In this document: piece after piece, positions 13,801-23,790 of the stretch
Numbering within the stretch: the first letter of the stretch is position 1
How the letters are laid out: each line of letters opens with the position of its first letter
NCBI GenBank assembly: GCA_033675265.1
Contig: JAUJYZ010000125.1
Coordinates: forward strand, 171,001 to 235,000
DNA length: 64,000 nt
Source of the DNA: Actinostola sp. cb2023
Taxonomy: Eukaryota > Cnidaria > Anthozoa > Actiniaria > Actinostolidae
Direction of reading: 5' to 3'
Position numbers and translations under genes: made by a program
Notes under the pieces: generated by a model
What the model was told of the DNA's origin: nothing
Database searches by the model: none
Seen by the model: only the letters and a program-made list of their open reading frames with translations

Positions 13801-16800
13801 ATGTCATGTCCAAACATTTTCGATCAATAGGTCATCTTCAGGGTGAATGCTCATCTACTCTGTCAGTGTTTTTAAGTCACTCCAATTCCCCTTGGGAAAA
13901 GGACCAGTTCAGATCAAAATATTGTACTTGTCTATTCAAAATAGGTTTGTACGCGGCGATGTAGAAAGCTTCATTTATTTTTCTTTTCTTCCAAGAGGTG
14001 TTTAGTCCTAGAATGTCCCATGAGAATTCGTGGCTTGGGTTGTGTTTGATGTGCCTCGCTGGTTCCGATTCTCTCTTTATGACATTATGTTCTATGATTC
14101 ATGTTGTAAGGTTGCGGGCTGTTTCACCAATGTAAGTTGTTTCACAGCTTTGGACATGACATTTTAAGTACAATTTACATTTACCTTACAAGTTTAAAAA
14201 TAATTAGTTGGGCGATTTATGACAAATAATAATAAATTATTATTATTATTCCCTACTTTGTGATTAAGGGCCCAGTTTGCAAGCGTTGACGAAGTACATA
14301 AAGAAGAAATCAGACGTGAAAAACGAAGGTAGATAAAACAACTAGAGATGATGTTTCAAATTCAGCAGCATTGATAATAGTATGTGGAAATATTTATCCA
14401 ACATTTAGGATCCAGGAGCAGCTAAGAAGAATCCGCAGAAACCAAGAAAAGGAGAAACTTCAACCAGCGAAGAAAAAGAAGGAAAAACCACTAAGTAGTG
14501 CCAGTATTAAGGTAAGCATAACATACATACATAATGGAGAACGTATGTGCAGAAGTTTGTTTTAACTTCAACACCAGGGGTTGGGTATACTGGGTAATCT
14601 TCTTATTGGGTGGGACGTGGTGTACAGCTGTATTGATAAGGGGACTTTGTGTCCTATTATACAACACTGCCCTATGAGCGAATCTTGAAAATAAAAAGAA
14701 ATACAAAATAAAATAAAAGCATGGTACTTTTGGTCTCGATTTGCCTTAGTTTATGGCCGTCACAACCATGAAATTAGGATTTAAACCTCTGTGTTGCTTT
14801 ACAGCTCAAATGTGGTGCATGCGGTGCCATCGGCCACATGCGAACAAACAAGAACTGCCCTTTATACCAAGATACCAACCCGTCATCAGTTTCTGTTGCC
14901 ATGACGGATGAACAAGTTGCAGAGGAGGAATTGAATATGCCACAAGATGATCTTGTGAAGGTGGAAGGCACAAAGATTACACTTGGAAAAGCCTTCCTGG
15001 ATCAGTAAGTGAAGCATTCGTAATTATTGTATTGTCATTCATACTAACAGGTGCATGTCTTGGATTGTAGAACAAATGAACTAAAAAGGAAATCGTTAGT
15101 ACTGAGATTCCCTAAAGACTTTGGTAAGAACATGAAACGCTTAATGAATTGAATATTGTTGTTGATCTTCCAATGACCGAACTGGTTTGTACTATTTGAA
15201 TCCTCTAATGGTATTTGTTGGTCTTGCATTTTAGTCCGCAAAAAAAGACGTTCTGGAGTCATGCATTGTGACTATCTCAAGGTAATTCTGCACAGATATA
15301 TGTTTTATTGTGCCACTGGGATACAATATATATGTGTCTTGAACCAATCTGAAATGTTAAATTATTACATGTACATGTACATAGTTCACATAACTTTCTA
15401 CTGTTATTCAGAGACCCAGTAAGTCTATCAATCGGCGGAGAGCAAATCCAGAGGTAAGATAGCAGCATCTCACAGGGCAAGGCCAGCATGAATATTGTCT
15501 TGTGATTAATGGTATGTTGTTATCTTCAGGTTGCTCTCCAACTCCTGTTAGAACAGATAATCAACAAGATGAAAGAAGTTGACGAAGTAAGGATACTTCT
15601 ACATTTCTAGTCTATCAGAATTAATTTATTGTTTCAGAATTCCTTGGTTTGTTAAGCATAAAGGATGACCAAAACATTAGTATTTACTCCATTCATTATA
15701 ACGTAATTGTTGATCACAGAGCTGGCCATTCCATGCACCAGTGTCTTCCAAAAATGTACCCGACTACAACAAGATTATCAAGAGTCCAGTGGACTTACAG
15801 ACACTAAGAGAGGTACATAATACATGTATTCATAGAGTATTTCTCTTCTGTTAACAGACAGCACATTCTAATAATCATGCAATAAGGGTTTATCACGTAA
15901 TTTCAAAACTTATAGGAGACATAGGACAAAAGAATGATTATCATAGCTGGAAAGAGCTCGTTGAAATGAGTAAAAATGTGAAGTTTGGAAAAGATCGCTT
16001 CACAAATTGCGAAGATATGAATTTTCAAAAATCAAAATAAAATTTCCAAACTTCACATTTTTACTCATTTCAACGAGCTCTTTCCAGCTATGATAATTAT
16101 TTTCTTGTCCTATGAGTTTTGAAATTACATTATAAACCCTCATTATTATTGCATCCTTCCAGCTATGATAATCATTTTCTTGTCCTATGAGTTTTGAAAT
16201 TACATGATAAACCCTCATTATTATTGCATCCTTCCAGCTATGATAATCATTTTCTTGTCCTATGAGTTTTGAAATTACATGATAAACCCTCATTATTATT
16301 GCATCCAGCCTTCTCGTCTATGCTGCAGAAAAAGGTTAACCACAACAAATTTTGTGTCCTCTAGAATCTTCGGCATCACAAGTACTTATCTAGAGAGGAT
16401 TTCCTAGAAGACTGCTCTCAATTGGTCTCCAACAGCGTGCTGTATAATGGTAAAGGAGCATTTATTGTTATAGTGGAGGGTTAGGCAGAGGAATTGAAAT
16501 GTTTTAGTTCCTGGTTTACTTTGTGAAATTTTAGGTGGAGACTTGCCACTTAGCCCTCAAAACCCTCCAGAAATGTATGATTTTAGACCCGGTTCCAAAC
16601 TAAATCCTGTAAAAAGATACCACCTGTTCCAGACTGAAGTCTAATTTATATATAATATAATAGGGCTCCTATTGATAACAGTGTATTATATACACTGAAG
16701 GGACCACATATTACTGTAGCTTATATAGAGGAGAACCTTGTGGTAGAGTAAATACCAAAGACCCTTCAGGGCCGTACACAGCACAGGGACATGGGGGCAA

Positions 16801-19800
16801 CTGCCCCCTAGCAAAGCAAAAAAATACAAATGAAATAATAAGAGATCCATACAAAAAATGTCTGCCGAATATATTTTGCTAAGTACTGACCCCCCCTCAT
16901 GGAATTTGGGTTATGTATGGCCCTGCCCTTATATTCAAAAACAATAATATTGATTGATGAGCCTTCCATTGTGACACTAGATTTATCCACCTTATTCTCC
17001 ATCTGATTGTTTACTTAGGCCCTCAACATCACTTGACTACAGTTGCTCAAAATATGCTTGATGTTTGCACCAAGTCTATCACAGAGGTAAGACCCAATTC
17101 AGACGTCAAACTTTACATGTACCGCATTAGAAACAATGGACAATTAGGCAATCTAATCAATTAGTGTTGGCACGTGTAATGATCAACGTCTGAATCGTCT
17201 AATAAATTAGTGTTGGCACATGTAATGATCAACGTCTGAATCGTCTAATCAATTAGTGTTGGCACATGTAATGATCAACGTCTGAATCGTCTAATCAATT
17301 AGTGTTGGCACATGTAATGATCAACGTCTGAATCGTCTAATCAATTAGTGTTGGCACATGTAATGATCAACGTCTGAATCGTCTAATCAATTAGTGTTGG
17401 CACATGTAAATGTCTGAATCGTCTAATCAATTAGTGTCATACACATGTAATGATCAGGCCTGAATCGTCTAATCAATTAGTGTCGGCACATGTAATGATC
17501 AACTGAATCGTCTAATCAATTAGTGTTGGCACATGTAATGATCAACGTCTGAATCGTCTAATCAATTAGTGTTGGCACATTTAATGATCAACGTCTGAAT
17601 CGTCTAATCAATTAGTGTTGGCACATGTAATGATCAACGTCTGAATCGTCTAATCAATTAGTGTCGGCACATTTAATGATCAACGTCTGAATCGTCTAAT
17701 CAATTAGTGTCGGCACATGTAATGATCAACGTCTGAATCGTCTAATAAATTAGTGTCGGCACATGTAATGATCAACGTCTGAATCGTCTAATCAATTAGT
17801 GTCGGCACATGTAATGATCAACGTCTGAATCGTCTAATAAATTAGTGTTGGCACATGTAATGATCAACGTCTGAATCGTGCCTAAGCTACTCCGGTGTTC
17901 AACTTCAACATATTAGCCACTTATGTTGACTTCTTATAGCCAAGTATCACTCCTGGACTAGCCAATAAAAACCCCAGGGGGGGGGGGGGGGGGGGGGGGG
18001 TGTTGGCACTCCGATACCAAAGTGGCAGGGATGCTCGTCGTCCCTTTTAGTTTTTTTTTTCGTGTTTTGGTCCCACTTAGGGTGTCAGAAATAAAAATGA
18101 CCACCAATAGAGTTTGGGGATAAATACCTAGTTGACTCACTAGTTTATATTGTGCACATAGAATTATTCAATTATTTTTAATACTTCTTTGTTTTCAGAA
18201 AGAAGAGGAATACCTACAGATTGAAAAGGAAATCAATCCTCTACTTGGTGATGATGCTCTGGTAGGTCAACCATAGTTAAACTCAGGGCTGCTCTGCTCC
18301 TTTTGGGAAGGATCTAGGGTTTGCCCAAGGAGGGAGGGGTTTTGCCAGCGACCCTAAAATTTGTGCCACTCACACATTTAACCCTTGACCTCTTCTTTTG
18401 TTTCACAGGCATCATTTTCTTGGATCCTTGAGAACATTGTGGCTCAAATCAAAACTCTTCCAGAGGTAATGATAATTTAGGAATGTGTGGACAGCCGTAT
18501 TTACTCTAGAACAGGGCGTGGGGTCCTTTTTGACTGCATAGGCTCTCCTTCTAAAAAAATGTGCTCCCTCTTTTAAATATCTTCCTTTGAGCCCTCAAAC
18601 TATTACAATATTAAACTGTGTTGACCTTGCTTGTTCCTACAGTCATGGCCCTTCCATAAGCCTGTTAACAGTAAACAAGTCCCTGACTATTATGAAGTCA
18701 TCAAGAATCCTATGGACATCGAGACACTTAGACAAGTATGTATGTTAGTAATGTAGTTCTTAAGGTTTCGCCAAGCGTTAAAAAGACTCGGAAAAAAATA
18801 CCGAGCCCAGACGGTAATTGAACCATGATCTCCTGGATACTAGTCAGGTGCTCTAACCACTGAGCCACTGGGAACTCATGTGATTAGTCTTCGTTCGTAT
18901 AGGACGTACACTGTACGATCAGCTAAGCGGAAGAAATCTTGTCAGATCTAAGTTGTTTGTAAGTTCTAAAGCAATTTGTCACTTGGTAATAGTTAGTAAT
19001 GTAGTTCGTAAGGTTTCGTCGAATGTAAAAAGACTCAGAAAAATTACCGATCCCAGATGGGTATGTATGTTGTTCATCAACATTACTAAAAAAAAAAAAA
19101 AAAAAAAAAAAAAACATCAACATTACTGTTACTTTAAATTTAGTGTTTCTTTATGGGATGTTCACGTGTAATTCTCCACAATTGTATTATTAATTGGATT
19201 AACTAAAAAAAATACTTCTTCAATGTTATGTAGCAAGTGCAAGAAGGGATGTTCCGCACACAAGAAGAGTTCATGGACAGCGTCAGGTTACTATTAACCA
19301 ACAGTATTTTATACAATGGTTAGTACACCAAAGTTGCTCTCAGGCCATTTTGAATACAGTGTTATCTAAATATATATCGACTTCATTTTAACAGGAGAGC
19401 ACCACGAATTCTCAAAGACAGCTAAACGAATAGTGGACTCTTGTGAAGATTTCCTGAGAGAGGTACCCAATGCACTTAGATTTTTATGCCAGTGTCCTCA
19501 ACAGTCTTGTAATTTTATCACGTTTTCCCCTCAGCACGACGAACAGTTGGGAAAACTGGAAAGTGAGGTTTATGCAATGCCAGACGATGCATCGTCCTAC
19601 TTAGCTAGTGAGCCACCATCAGTGCCTGGCATGGATTCTATCAATGACAACAGTATGGATGGCTTCCCTGACACAAGCAAAGACGAGGACAGTCTTTTGG
19701 GACCAGATGACAGTATTGAACATCCAGACTCCTTTAGTGACCTTCGTGCTTCAATGAGCTCTCAAAAACAAGGTGACTTAGACCTTTTGATATTTAGTGA

Positions 19801-20318
19801 GGCGAGGGGTGGTAAAATAACCTGTGATCTTGATCATAACAAGGACAGTTAAATTGTATTCTATCGCTCTATGGGAATTTACTTGTAATTCTTTGACAGG
19901 TAAAACAGGTGGCAATGATGAAGAAATGATTGATGTAGAAGGTTACGAGGATGAAGACAGTATGCTCCGCAGCATTGTTAACTCCCAAAATGACCGACCA
20001 TTTGCAGAAGCCTTGTCCCAAAGCCGAAGTTCAACCCAGGACAACGATGACTCCCTCGCAGAGCCCCCGAGTGAACCATTTGACAGCATTCTTCTGCAAG
20101 ATCTGCAACACAGCGATAGTGATGACAGTGATGATGATGACTTTCCATTTGGTGATGATGAAGATGAGGAGGAGGAAGAGGAAGAAGTCCAGGATTTGTT
20201 TAATTTCCCTAGTCCTGCCCCTGACAATGCAGATGAATCTATGGAAGCCATGGAAACCAATGATGATGATCAGGACAAGGACAGTAACAGTGATGATGCT
20301 GATGCTGATTGTACTTGA
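1832..20318 (+). CDS. TAF1: TAF1, TFIID subunit 1 (partial, N-terminus off window)
   Basis: Largest TFIID subunit: scaffold for other TAFs, promoter contact, and reader of acetylated histones in the nucleus. Exons by splice signals and homology: 1832-2087, 2496-2693, 3304-3526, 5009-5091, 5356-5484, 5962-6024, 6135-6204, 6330-6379, 6653-6826, 7216-7389, 7933-8040, 8120-8205, 8429-8543, 8764-8905, 9279-9409, 9676-9753, 10398-10547, 11006-11137, 11365-11443, 11777-11873, 11947-12070, 12450-12530, 12612-12630, 13021-13103, 13564-13697, 14269-14328, 14409-14511, 14805-15004, 15071-15123, 15235-15281, 15412-15453, 15530-15586, 15720-15812, 16365-16449, 17019-17086, 18199-18261, 18409-18465, 18643-18735, 19234-19318, 19395-19462, 19535-19772, 19900-20318. 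About 1600 codons are visible against ~1870 in human, so roughly 200 N-terminal codons lie upstream. The phases I checked agree, except for a frameshift near 1950-1965. Recognisable blocks include [45 protein letters not shown] and [11 protein letters not shown]. Confidence 0.97.
2741..2873. mobile_element. 133-bp MITE with TAGCCTCC ends and 10-bp target duplication
   Basis: Inverted-repeat element beginning TAGCCTCCTAAAGCAG, with complementary right arm. It is flanked by a direct 10-bp repeat ATTGAAAAGT (2731-2740 and 2874-2883). Target duplications of 9-10 bp are typical of Mutator-type transposons. It lies in the TAF1 intron after exon 2496-2693. Confidence 0.85.
3646..4511. repeat. Dispersed direct repeat pair in TAF1 intron
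   Basis: A ~75-bp block at 3646-3722 recurs almost unchanged at 4433-4511 in direct orientation; both contain TTGCCCCTAATTTGAAGCAT. The intervening ~710 bp shows no ORF of note, so this looks like a local duplication rather than a pair of LTRs. Confidence 0.75.
5150..5303. mobile_element. 154-bp foldback MITE
   Basis: The arms start AGAGTCGTTTTCGTATGAGT and end with the complement at 5303, with secondary GTAACTC/CGGTAC palindromes inside. It sits in the TAF1 intron between exons 5009-5091 and 5356-5484. Confidence 0.8.
8297..8384. repeat. ~88-bp GATCA hairpin (copy 2)
   Basis: Near-perfect hairpin GTAAGTGATCTCTGATCA ... TGATCACAAGTCACTTAC. The left flank CTCCCTGCAAGAACAAC matches the outer arm of the full-length copy at 41020-41150. 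Confidence 0.85.
10735..10830 (-). repeat. tRNA-derived SINE-like fragment
   Basis: On the minus strand a B-box-like GGTTCGATTCC (10767-10777) lies downstream of an A-box-like GTGAGAGCACTTGCC, followed by a (TAA)n-type tail. This is the layout of a tRNA-derived SINE head. No intact cloverleaf was derived. Confidence 0.5.
11542..11720. mobile_element. ~175-bp TIR element, copy A
   Basis: It begins AGGGCAGGGCCGTACACAGC and shares almost its whole length with 16767-16930, including AATGAAATAATAAGAG and the ATATATTTTGCTAA block. The ends are inverted (GGCC..TAC), which suggests a MITE. Confidence 0.75.
12211..12319. mobile_element. 109-bp foldback with pyrimidine core
   Basis: Arms TGTACATCCTCGGAAACCCA and its complement ending at 12319 enclose a CCCCTCCTCC-rich core. 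It lies in a TAF1 intron. Confidence 0.75.
12612..12630 (+). other. TAF1: TAF1 19-nt microexon
   Basis: A 19-nt exon sits between a polypyrimidine tract ending in TTTCAG and the donor GTAAGC. It encodes NGKSAS plus one base and restores the frame between the exons at 12450-12530 and 13021-13103. It falls in the poorly conserved serine/lysine linker downstream of the core, so support comes from splice signals and phase, not from homology. Confidence 0.7.
13381..13530 (+). repeat. Short interspersed repeat (GTATACTGGGTAA family), copy 1
   Basis: About 130 bp containing GGGTATACTGGGTAACCTTC, GGGGACTTCGTGTCCTA and GGGCGAATCTTGAAAA, ending in an A-rich tail. Copies recur at 14571-14700 and 24580-24725, all on the same strand and all ending at the same GAATCTTGAAAA point. 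This suggests a retroposon 3' end. Confidence 0.75.
14571..14700 (+). repeat. Short interspersed repeat, copy 2
   Basis: Diverged copy of 13381-13530 (GGTTGGGTATACTGGGTAAT ... GAGCGAATCTTGAAAATAAA), followed by an A-rich tail. It lies in the TAF1 intron before the zinc-knuckle exon. Confidence 0.7.
14805..15004 (+). other. TAF1: TAF1 zinc-knuckle exon
   Basis: This exon encodes a CX2CX4HX6C zinc knuckle ([16 protein letters not shown]) followed by the [10 protein letters not shown] block. In TAF1 the zinc knuckle contributes to promoter association. The acceptor is TTTACAG and the donor GTAAGT. All four metal ligands are present. Confidence 0.95.
15870..16308. repeat. Hairpin element whose right arm is tandemly amplified
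   Basis: The left arm (15870-15990) and the first right arm (16030-16150) are inverse copies (GAGCTCGTTGAAATGAG and complement). The outer part of the right arm is repeated three times at a 75-bp period (units from 16084, 16159 and 16234), each with CCAGCTATGATAAT and TAAACCCTCATTATTA. It lies in the TAF1 bromodomain-1 intron. Confidence 0.85.
16767..16930. mobile_element. ~165-bp TIR element, copy B
   Basis: Second copy of the element at 11542-11720, also in a TAF1 intron and in the same orientation. The right end, GTATGGCCCTGCCCTT, is the inverse of the left end of copy A. Confidence 0.75.
17150..17880. repeat. 46-bp minisatellite, ~16 copies
   Basis: Tandem array in the TAF1 intron between the exons at 17019-17086 and 18199-18261. 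The unit contains GTCTAATCAATTAGTGTTGG then CACATGTAATGATCAACG. Most units are 46 bp with a few substitutions (TTGG/TCGG, CAAT/AAAT) and two or three shortened units near 17405-17510. Confidence 0.9.
17979..18000. repeat. Poly-G tract
   Basis: An uninterrupted run of more than 20 G at the left edge of a sequence resembling other poly-C/G-bounded repeats in the window (see the entry at 45000-45346). Confidence 0.9.
18798..18876 (-). repeat. tRNA-derived SINE head
   Basis: On the minus strand this reads as a tRNA-like sequence: A box TGGCTCAGTGG (18857-18867), B-box-like GGTTCAATTACC (18813-18824) and a partly paired acceptor stem (GAGTTCC with GGGCTC). The downstream body (about 18740-18797) recurs in part at 18983-19060, as expected for SINE copies. 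It lies in the TAF1 intron within bromodomain 2. Confidence 0.65.
19090..19114. repeat. Poly-A tract
   Basis: About 25 consecutive A residues in a TAF1 intron, downstream of the diverged SINE-body copy. Confidence 0.85.
19535..20318 (+). other. TAF1: TAF1 acidic C-terminal tail
   Basis: The last two exons encode a long, low-complexity Asp/Glu/Ser tail after bromodomain 2, with many SDSDD- and DEDEEEE-type stretches, ending in TGA at 20316-20318. Metazoan TAF1 proteins share this acidic tail but not its exact sequence. The antisense and alternate-frame ORFs over this exon are composition artefacts. Confidence 0.9.
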
Positions 20319-20360
20319 GTTTAAGCTTGATGTCATCAAACATTAGAAAATAGTAAAACA

Positions 20361-20366
20361 AATAAA
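20361..20366 (+). terminator. TAF1: TAF1 polyadenylation signal AATAAA
   Basis: A canonical AATAAA lies 43 nt after the TAF1 stop codon, followed by T/GT-rich sequence. It is the most likely cleavage signal for the TAF1 transcript. Confidence 0.65.
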
Positions 20367-20742
20367 GATATGTTGAATATACTTTGTTTTACAACAAATT
20401 GAAAGAAAGATGCCGTTGCAAAGGCAAAATATCACAATACATGTACAATGTATGTAAAGACACGACTTACTTTAAATATCTTTTTGTATATAAGAAATAT
20501 TGTACAGTTAATAGAAATCAAATTAAAAAGCAAACATCAAGAACAGCCTTTGAAATTCTTTATTTATAAATATATTTACATTTAGGATAATGGGCAGGAT
20601 TTAAACTTGAAATCATTTAAACTTGATCCATTATACTAATAAATTATGGATATATACATGTATCAAATGGACCGAATTAGGAAGTGCCGCCACTGGCCAG
20701 GCCAACAGTAGATGATCTTTGATCAAGAGTGATGCCCTGCAC

Positions 20743-20837
20743 TAGCCTCCTTTGCAGACGTTTTAGTTGATTCGCTGAGAGAAAAGCGAATCGCTGAGAG
20801 AAAAGCGAATCAACTAAAACGTCTGCAAAGGAGGCTA
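20743..20837. mobile_element. 95-bp near-perfect hairpin MITE (TAGCCTCC ends, 9-bp TSD)
   Basis: An almost perfect palindrome starting TAGCCTCCTTTGCAGACG. The flanks GCCCTGCAC (20734-20742) and GCCATGCAC (20838-20846) form a 9-bp target duplication with one mismatch. It belongs to the same end-family as 2741-2873. It lies in the TAF1/ANAPC15 interval and abuts a sequence resembling the ANAPC15 C-terminus. Confidence 0.85.
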
Positions 20838-21278
20838 GCCATGCACTGGGTTGAATGTTGATCTCCAATGTCCATGTCGAGTACTTGCCATTACATTTAT
20901 GGACAGAAGGAGTTGCATAATGGACATGCATTTTTAGTTGGGCATCATATTATACAAGATTATATGATCAAGGCATGTATTACGCCAAGGCACATCACAT
21001 GAAACTTGAATCCATCATTTCAACCTGAAATCAATATAAATATTCTTATCAATGTAAATCCTGAGGGGGTGGGGCAAGGGGCCGGATATAACAAAAGAGA
21101 CCATTTTACAGTTATGGTCATTGACCATGAATAATGGTACCAAGTGAGGTTGGTGTAACTACACATAAAAACATGCATTTTATTATACAGTTACAATACA
21201 CCAACATTGATTTGGCACTGAACATGACTTGTAAAATTGGCTATTTTGAGGAAAGCAGTTGTCAATTGAAGGAATAGT

Positions 21279-21440
21279 AAACGCTCAGCGTGCGTCCATC
21301 GAGTTATGGATGCACGTGGGAGGCTGCTAAGCACGAGAGAAGCATAAGAGTCGCATGAGGCGTACGACTCTAGCTTCTTGAGTGCTTAGCAGCCGACCAA
21401 GTGCATTCATAACTCGATGGACGCACAGCTGAAGCGTTGA
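21279..21440. mobile_element. 162-bp foldback
   Basis: Arms AACGCTCAGCGTGCGTCCAT and the complement ending GCGTTGA at 21440; the inner arms pair around AGTCGCATGAGGCGTACGACT. Non-coding, between TAF1 and ANAPC15. Confidence 0.8.
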
Positions 21441-21664
21441 CCATTTCTTTTATAACATAGTCACTGCAAATTCAAATAAAGCAATTTCATTTTCCAATTG
21501 ATTTCAGAGCGCGCGCTATCCCGATGACGTGAGCATGCATGCACGCTCGTGCACACTAATTAGCCAATCAGAGCGCACGTTATATCAATGCTATGTTATA
21601 AAAAATCTGTCCACACTTCCCCAGCCCTTTACCCCACCCAGGGTTTGCATTGATAGGTGCATTA

Positions 21665-22807
21665 CTACCAAAGTACAAAATGTACCTCTCCTTCAACAGA
21701 ATCTGCATCAGGACTGGGAGATTCATAATCATCAGTTTCATCCTCCAATTCTTCAGCAGAATCTTCTTCGTCTTCCATTTCCTCTTCTTCTTCCTCGTCT
21801 TGTCCCTGAAACAATCAAACCAATTGTAGTGGATGAAGATAGTGGAAAATTGCACAAAGACGATTGTAAATAACTTAACAATGTTACCAGTAATGCACCT
21901 ATCATCGGTTATCCCCTGGGGGGGGGGGGGACCCCGGGCAAATACAGGTTTGCATGTGGACTTTTAGGGAGGTTTGAATGCTATTTCTCCCTGGGGGAGG
22001 GGAAAATGACGGAGATTTGTTGGAATTTTTTTAGTGTCATCAGAGAACTTGCGTGATGATACTAAAAACGGCTGGGAAGGAGGCTACTCTAGGAGGGGCA
22101 TTTGTTTGTTCTATGTCCCCACTTACCAGGGGGAAATTAACAACTTTGACAGGCCCTTTTGCAAAGTCCCCTCCCTTGCCCGGGGTCCCCCCCAGGGGAT
22201 AACCGATGATAGGTGCATAACATACATTACCTCATTTGATTCTTTGGATTTTCCAAGAGCTACAATATCACTTCCTTTTTTTACGACCGCGTGAAGCTGT
22301 AGTTTGAGAAACGGGAGCAATTTCAGAACACTCCGCAACTATATTGTGCAAAAGTGCAACTAAAGTATATATATAGATATTCTATATATCAACACTCTTT
22401 GAAAACGACGCAAAATGCAATATACAAATTATGTAGTGCAATCGTTACACAATGTAGTTGCGGGATATTGGGAAGTTTAGCCAAGAGACGTAACAATTTA
22501 AATCCTGTCACTAATGCTGTACATGGAGGCTAATAGCAGCAGGCTATAAACATGTTATAAACAGCAGGATAACGCCAGTAACGGCCTACTAAGTCTTACG
22601 AGTACTCGAGACGAAATAATATTCCCACATACGAAAAAGTTTATTAAAAGCGCCGTAATTATTAATGAATTTCCTCACTATCAAACTTACTTGTGCATTG
22701 TATTCTTCTTCTTCTTTCGCTAGTATAGCGTCGTCGTCAAGTCGTTTATCGATGCTAAACCAAAGGTCGTCTGAAAGACGTGGAAGAAGCGAAGGAAAAA
22801 CGGCCAT
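21665..22807 (-). CDS. ANAPC15: ANAPC15-like anaphase-promoting complex subunit 15
   Basis: Small APC/C subunit. The known family promotes turnover of the mitotic checkpoint complex on APC/C. Exons: 22691-22807 (39 codons, MAVFPSLLPRLSDDLWFSID, matching the family N-terminus), 22231-22296 (22 codons, containing DIVALGKSKES, cf. the family NLVPIGK block) and 21686-21805 (40 codons, acidic, ending in ESPSPDADSVEGE). All three are phase 0 with GT..AG borders. The 3' end is unsure: reading through the last donor-like GAG|GTACAT gives six more codons and a stop at 21665-21667 (about 107 aa, human 121). Alternatively another exon exists, and a C-terminus-like sequence lies near 20840-20885. It is tail-to-tail with TAF1. 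Confidence 0.85.
21893..22218. mobile_element. 326-bp foldback with poly-G/poly-C arms in ANAPC15 intron 2
   Basis: The left arm ATGCACCTATCATCGGTTAT followed by CCCCTGGGGG.. is inverted at the right end, which finishes at 22218. The interior resembles other G/C-run elements (GGGGGAAATT, CCCCTCCCTTG) and carries no convincing ORF. Confidence 0.8.
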
Positions 22808-23790
22808 TTTGAATTACTAAAGTCATCCGCTGATCCCACAGGCTCAAACCACAGGGAACCCGCGATTTTCTTCAATAAAATCGAAAATTTTCAAAGCTTA
22901 AAATTTGAGGCAAATATTACTTATAAATACTAAATATCTATAGGAGACTAGAGAAAACTATATTCTGCTGCGCTTAGGTTGATTTTTAACTAAATTTCTT
23001 GCGTTTTTTAAATCTTTGAGAACACCACAGGGAGCCCACATTTCAATGATCGTTTTACCTTGCTACGGAACTCAGACCATAGATAGCTCCACTCCACAGA
23101 TGTATATATACTCTTATAATATTCATTAATAATTCATTAGGCAGCTGTCCAATCTGTGCTTCACGTGGCTACCTTGTAACTCCCATACAATTTCCAAGAA
23201 ACTAAAAGCACGGGGAGGGTTTGAATAGTTGGCAGGGAATAGGTGGGGTTGATTAATTACTGCAATTGTTCATAAGTATGATACAGAATAGTAATAAAGC
23301 TTATTAGTATTCTGTATCTGACACAGAATACTAATAAGCTCTATAAGTATTCTGTATCGATCAATGCATTATACGGAGAGGAACAATACATTATCCTAAA
23401 AGCTAATTAAGAAAAATCAGTACACGTTAGATTTTGTTCCGCAGTTTCTTTCATGTAACTCCCTTCATTGGAGCTTAGCACCTTCACAGTTTTAGCTTAC
23501 TTACTAATGATACAATCATTGGATTTCTAGCTTTGTGCGGCAGTACTTTCACAATCTCAAATAAATTATAACAAACTTTGAAAGACACGAGATTACTTCA
23601 AAATATTTCGCACAGTTCTCGCTAAATATTGCGTTACTTGTTACGTTATTGTTTTCAAGAACCTCGAATTAGAAGGTGGTAAAGTAATGTTAGTCGAACT
23701 AGAACTTCATACGGAATTTATGTGTCAAAAGAAAGTCAATAGACTCTTTCCTTGCTACCTTGTTTTTACGAGATATCTACCAGACTTCAG
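22808..23790. other. Non-coding interval upstream of ANAPC15
   Basis: It holds the likely ANAPC15 promoter/5' UTR, with two CACAGGGARCCC motifs (22850-22861 and 23026-23037), and a small AT-rich palindrome (about 23278-23362, ATACAGAATA..TATTCTGTATC). No coding sequence was recognised. Confidence 0.6.

Larger units (their letters stand above)
15530..17086 (+). other. TAF1: TAF1 bromodomain 1
   Basis: Four exons (15530-15586, 15720-15812, 16365-16449, 17019-17086) encode the first bromodomain. The ZA-loop motif [15 protein letters not shown] and the acetyl-lysine-binding asparagine in NSVLYN are present, followed by helix C. The intron at 15813-16364 holds the amplified hairpin described separately. 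Confidence 0.95.
18199..19462 (+). other. TAF1: TAF1 bromodomain 2
   Basis: Exons 18199-18261, 18409-18465, 18643-18735, 19234-19318 and 19395-19462 encode the inter-bromodomain helix and the second bromodomain. [16 protein letters not shown] and the acetyl-lysine asparagine in NSILYN are present. Exon borders mirror those of bromodomain 1, as expected for an internal duplication. Confidence 0.95.

Noticed and set aside
17150..17880. CRISPR-like array
   Set aside because: Units are contiguous with no unique spacers and the context is a eukaryotic intron; it is a minisatellite.
18798..18876. Functional tRNA gene
   Set aside because: The A/B boxes are recognisable but the anticodon and T stems do not pair well, and the sequence is joined to a repeated body; a SINE head fits better.
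19943..20346. Extra ORFs over the last TAF1 exon in other frames and the opposite strand
   Set aside because: Shadows of the low-complexity acidic coding sequence (GATGATGAG-type).
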